From Bacteroidaceae bacterium (GTDB taxonomy: Bacteria > Bacteroidota > Bacteroidia > Bacteroidales > Bacteroidaceae): a stretch of DNA of 6,293 nt. The stretch covers positions 1 through 6,293 of the forward strand of contig JAFYMV010000019.1 of assembly GCA_017548225.1 (NCBI GenBank), written 5' to 3'. The notes beneath the pieces were generated by a model. It was not told the DNA's origin and made no database searches. It saw nothing but the letters and a program-made list of their open reading frames with translations. Below, in pieces: positions 5,468 through 6,293 of this stretch; the first letter of the stretch is position 1; every line of letters begins with the position of its first letter. The position numbers and the translations under genes are program-made.

Positions 5468-6217
5468 ATGAAGAAGCTATTGGTTGCAGGAGTTTTTGCA
5501 GGACTCTTGTCTTCATGTGGCAGTGTGCTGACCTTGAATACTTCATACGGTCAGGCTGCTGACGAAGTTGTAGCAACAGAGGCTACGCAGGAAACGGCAG
5601 TAGTAGCAGAGAGTGCTGATGCTGACTTGTTGGGCAGTTTGCTTGGTGCGTTGGCTGGTAATGGCGCTACGGAAAGTAATAGTGATGGTACTGCATTGAC
5701 CACTGGTGGTGTGGTGTCAGGTTTGTTGGGTTCCATTCTTGAAGCCTTTACTACCATAGATGACAACTCCATCGTGGGTACTTGGGATTTCAAGGGATCG
5801 GCCTTTGTGTTTGAGAGCGAAAATGTTGTGGCAAGTCTCGGTAGCGATGTGGTAGCTACGCAAGTAGAGGCAAAGGTAGACCAATACTTGGCAAAGTACG
5901 GCATCAAAGAAGGTGCATGCTCTATCACCTTCAATGGGGATGGTACATACATGTTTGTCGCAGGTGAACGCTATGTAGAAGGCGAGTATGAGCTCAATGA
6001 AAAGACGAAAGAGCTGACAATGACCTTTGGCATGTTTAAGACTACCGCTATCCTTGTATACGATGCTGGTACGATAAATCTTGTATACCAAAGTGATGCT
6101 CTCCTCAATATGGTTAAAGCTATCGGTGCCAAGGGTACCAATGCTACATTTGCATTGTTGAGCAAGTTGCTGGAGCAGTATGATGGTATGCGCGTAGGTA
6201 TGGCTTTTGCCAAATAA
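5468..6217 (+). CDS. DUF4923 family lipoprotein
   Basis: The first residues, MKKLLVAGVFAGLLSSCGS, form a lipoprotein signal peptide with lipobox LSSC and acylated Cys17. The mature protein should be anchored in the envelope. After it comes an Ala/Glu-rich low-complexity linker to about residue 52, then two similar hydrophobic Gly/Leu segments, DLLGSLLGALAG (53-64) and SGLLGSILEAF (84-94). The DUF4923-type domain fills about 101-249 and includes SIVGTWDFKG (101-110), ITFNGDGTYMFVAG (153-166) and the typical ending YDGMRVGMAF (238-247). The domain's repeated strands, with G-T-W at the start and G-D-G-T-Y in the middle, recall lipocalin-like folds, which is inference. Function is unknown. An in-frame ATG at 5462 would add two residues; I prefer 5468 because MKK is the usual signal peptide start. 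It ends its transcription unit. Confidence 0.85.
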   Translation: MKKLLVAGVFAGLLSSCGSVLTLNTSYGQAADEVVATEATQETAVVAESADADLLGSLLGALAGNGATESNSDGTALTTGGVVSGLLGSILEAFTTIDDNSIVGTWDFKGSAFVFESENVVASLGSDVVATQVEAKVDQYLAKYGIKEGACSITFNGDGTYMFVAGERYVEGEYELNEKTKELTMTFGMFKTTAILVYDAGTINLVYQSDALLNMVKAIGAKGTNATFALLSKLLEQYDGMRVGMAFAK

Positions 6218-6246
6218 GAAATAGTGTAAGGCTAAAAAGAGATAGA

Positions 6247-6278
6247 GGCAGCTTCGCAATTGCGGGGCTGTCTTTTTT
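6247..6278 (+). terminator. Intrinsic terminator after the lipoprotein gene
   Basis: An 11-base-pair stem forms between 6247-6257 (GGCAGCTTCGC) and 6262-6272 (GCGGGGCTGTC), with three G-T wobble pairs and an AATT loop. Six T residues follow at 6273-6278. It ends the DUF5606-lipoprotein unit 29 bases after the stop codon. A run of five A residues before the stem (6234-6238) might give weak activity in the other direction as well. Confidence 0.88.
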
Positions 6279-6293
6279 GTGAACTTTTTTGAC

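Noticed and set aside
5717..6259. An open frame of 180 codons on the minus strand opposite the lipoprotein gene.
   Set aside because: It runs through the DUF4923 coding sequence and would start inside the terminator hairpin. No family resemblance is visible.

Overview
The window looks like ordinary chromosomal DNA from a Bacteroidota bacterium, most likely order Bacteroidales and probably Prevotella-like. Three things point there. The gene order nusB-yajC-YbbR-coaE followed by a DUF5606 gene is a known Bacteroidales arrangement. The last gene belongs to the DUF4923 lipoprotein family, which I know mainly from Prevotella and Bacteroides. Four promoters carry the Bacteroidota sigma factor signature, a TTTG-like -33 box and a TAnnTTTG-like -7 box, 19 to 20 bases apart. 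Translation starts follow A-rich stretches rather than strong Shine-Dalgarno sites, which also fits the phylum. The genus is inferred from memory of families, not from a search.

Layout from left to right. On the minus strand (3-377) is a complete small hotdog-fold thioesterase of the FlK type. It is divergent from a plus-strand AI-2E/PerM family membrane protein (543-1640), and the two share a short intergenic region with a promoter for each. A tRNA-Lys with anticodon TTT (1775-1847) forms its own unit, with a promoter before it and an intrinsic terminator behind it. Next comes a compact plus-strand operon from its own promoter: nusB (2005-2931), yajC (2972-3292), a YbbR-domain membrane protein (3293-4306) and coaE (4318-4905). 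A further promoter at 4955-4987 drives a two-gene unit: a DUF5606 protein (5040-5456) and a DUF4923 lipoprotein (5468-6217). A strong intrinsic terminator at 6247-6278 closes it.

The central operon groups housekeeping functions: rRNA transcription antitermination (NusB), protein export (YajC), an envelope-facing YbbR protein and the last step of coenzyme A synthesis (CoaE). They do not form one pathway, so shared expression with growth is the likely reason for the grouping. The final pair joins a small cytoplasmic protein to an envelope lipoprotein, both of unknown function.

I found no mobile element, CRISPR array, phage gene, toxin-antitoxin pair or defence system. The points most worth a second look are the NusB split by a long insertion, a YbbR protein with no diadenylate cyclase beside it, and the uncharacterised DUF5606-DUF4923 pair.
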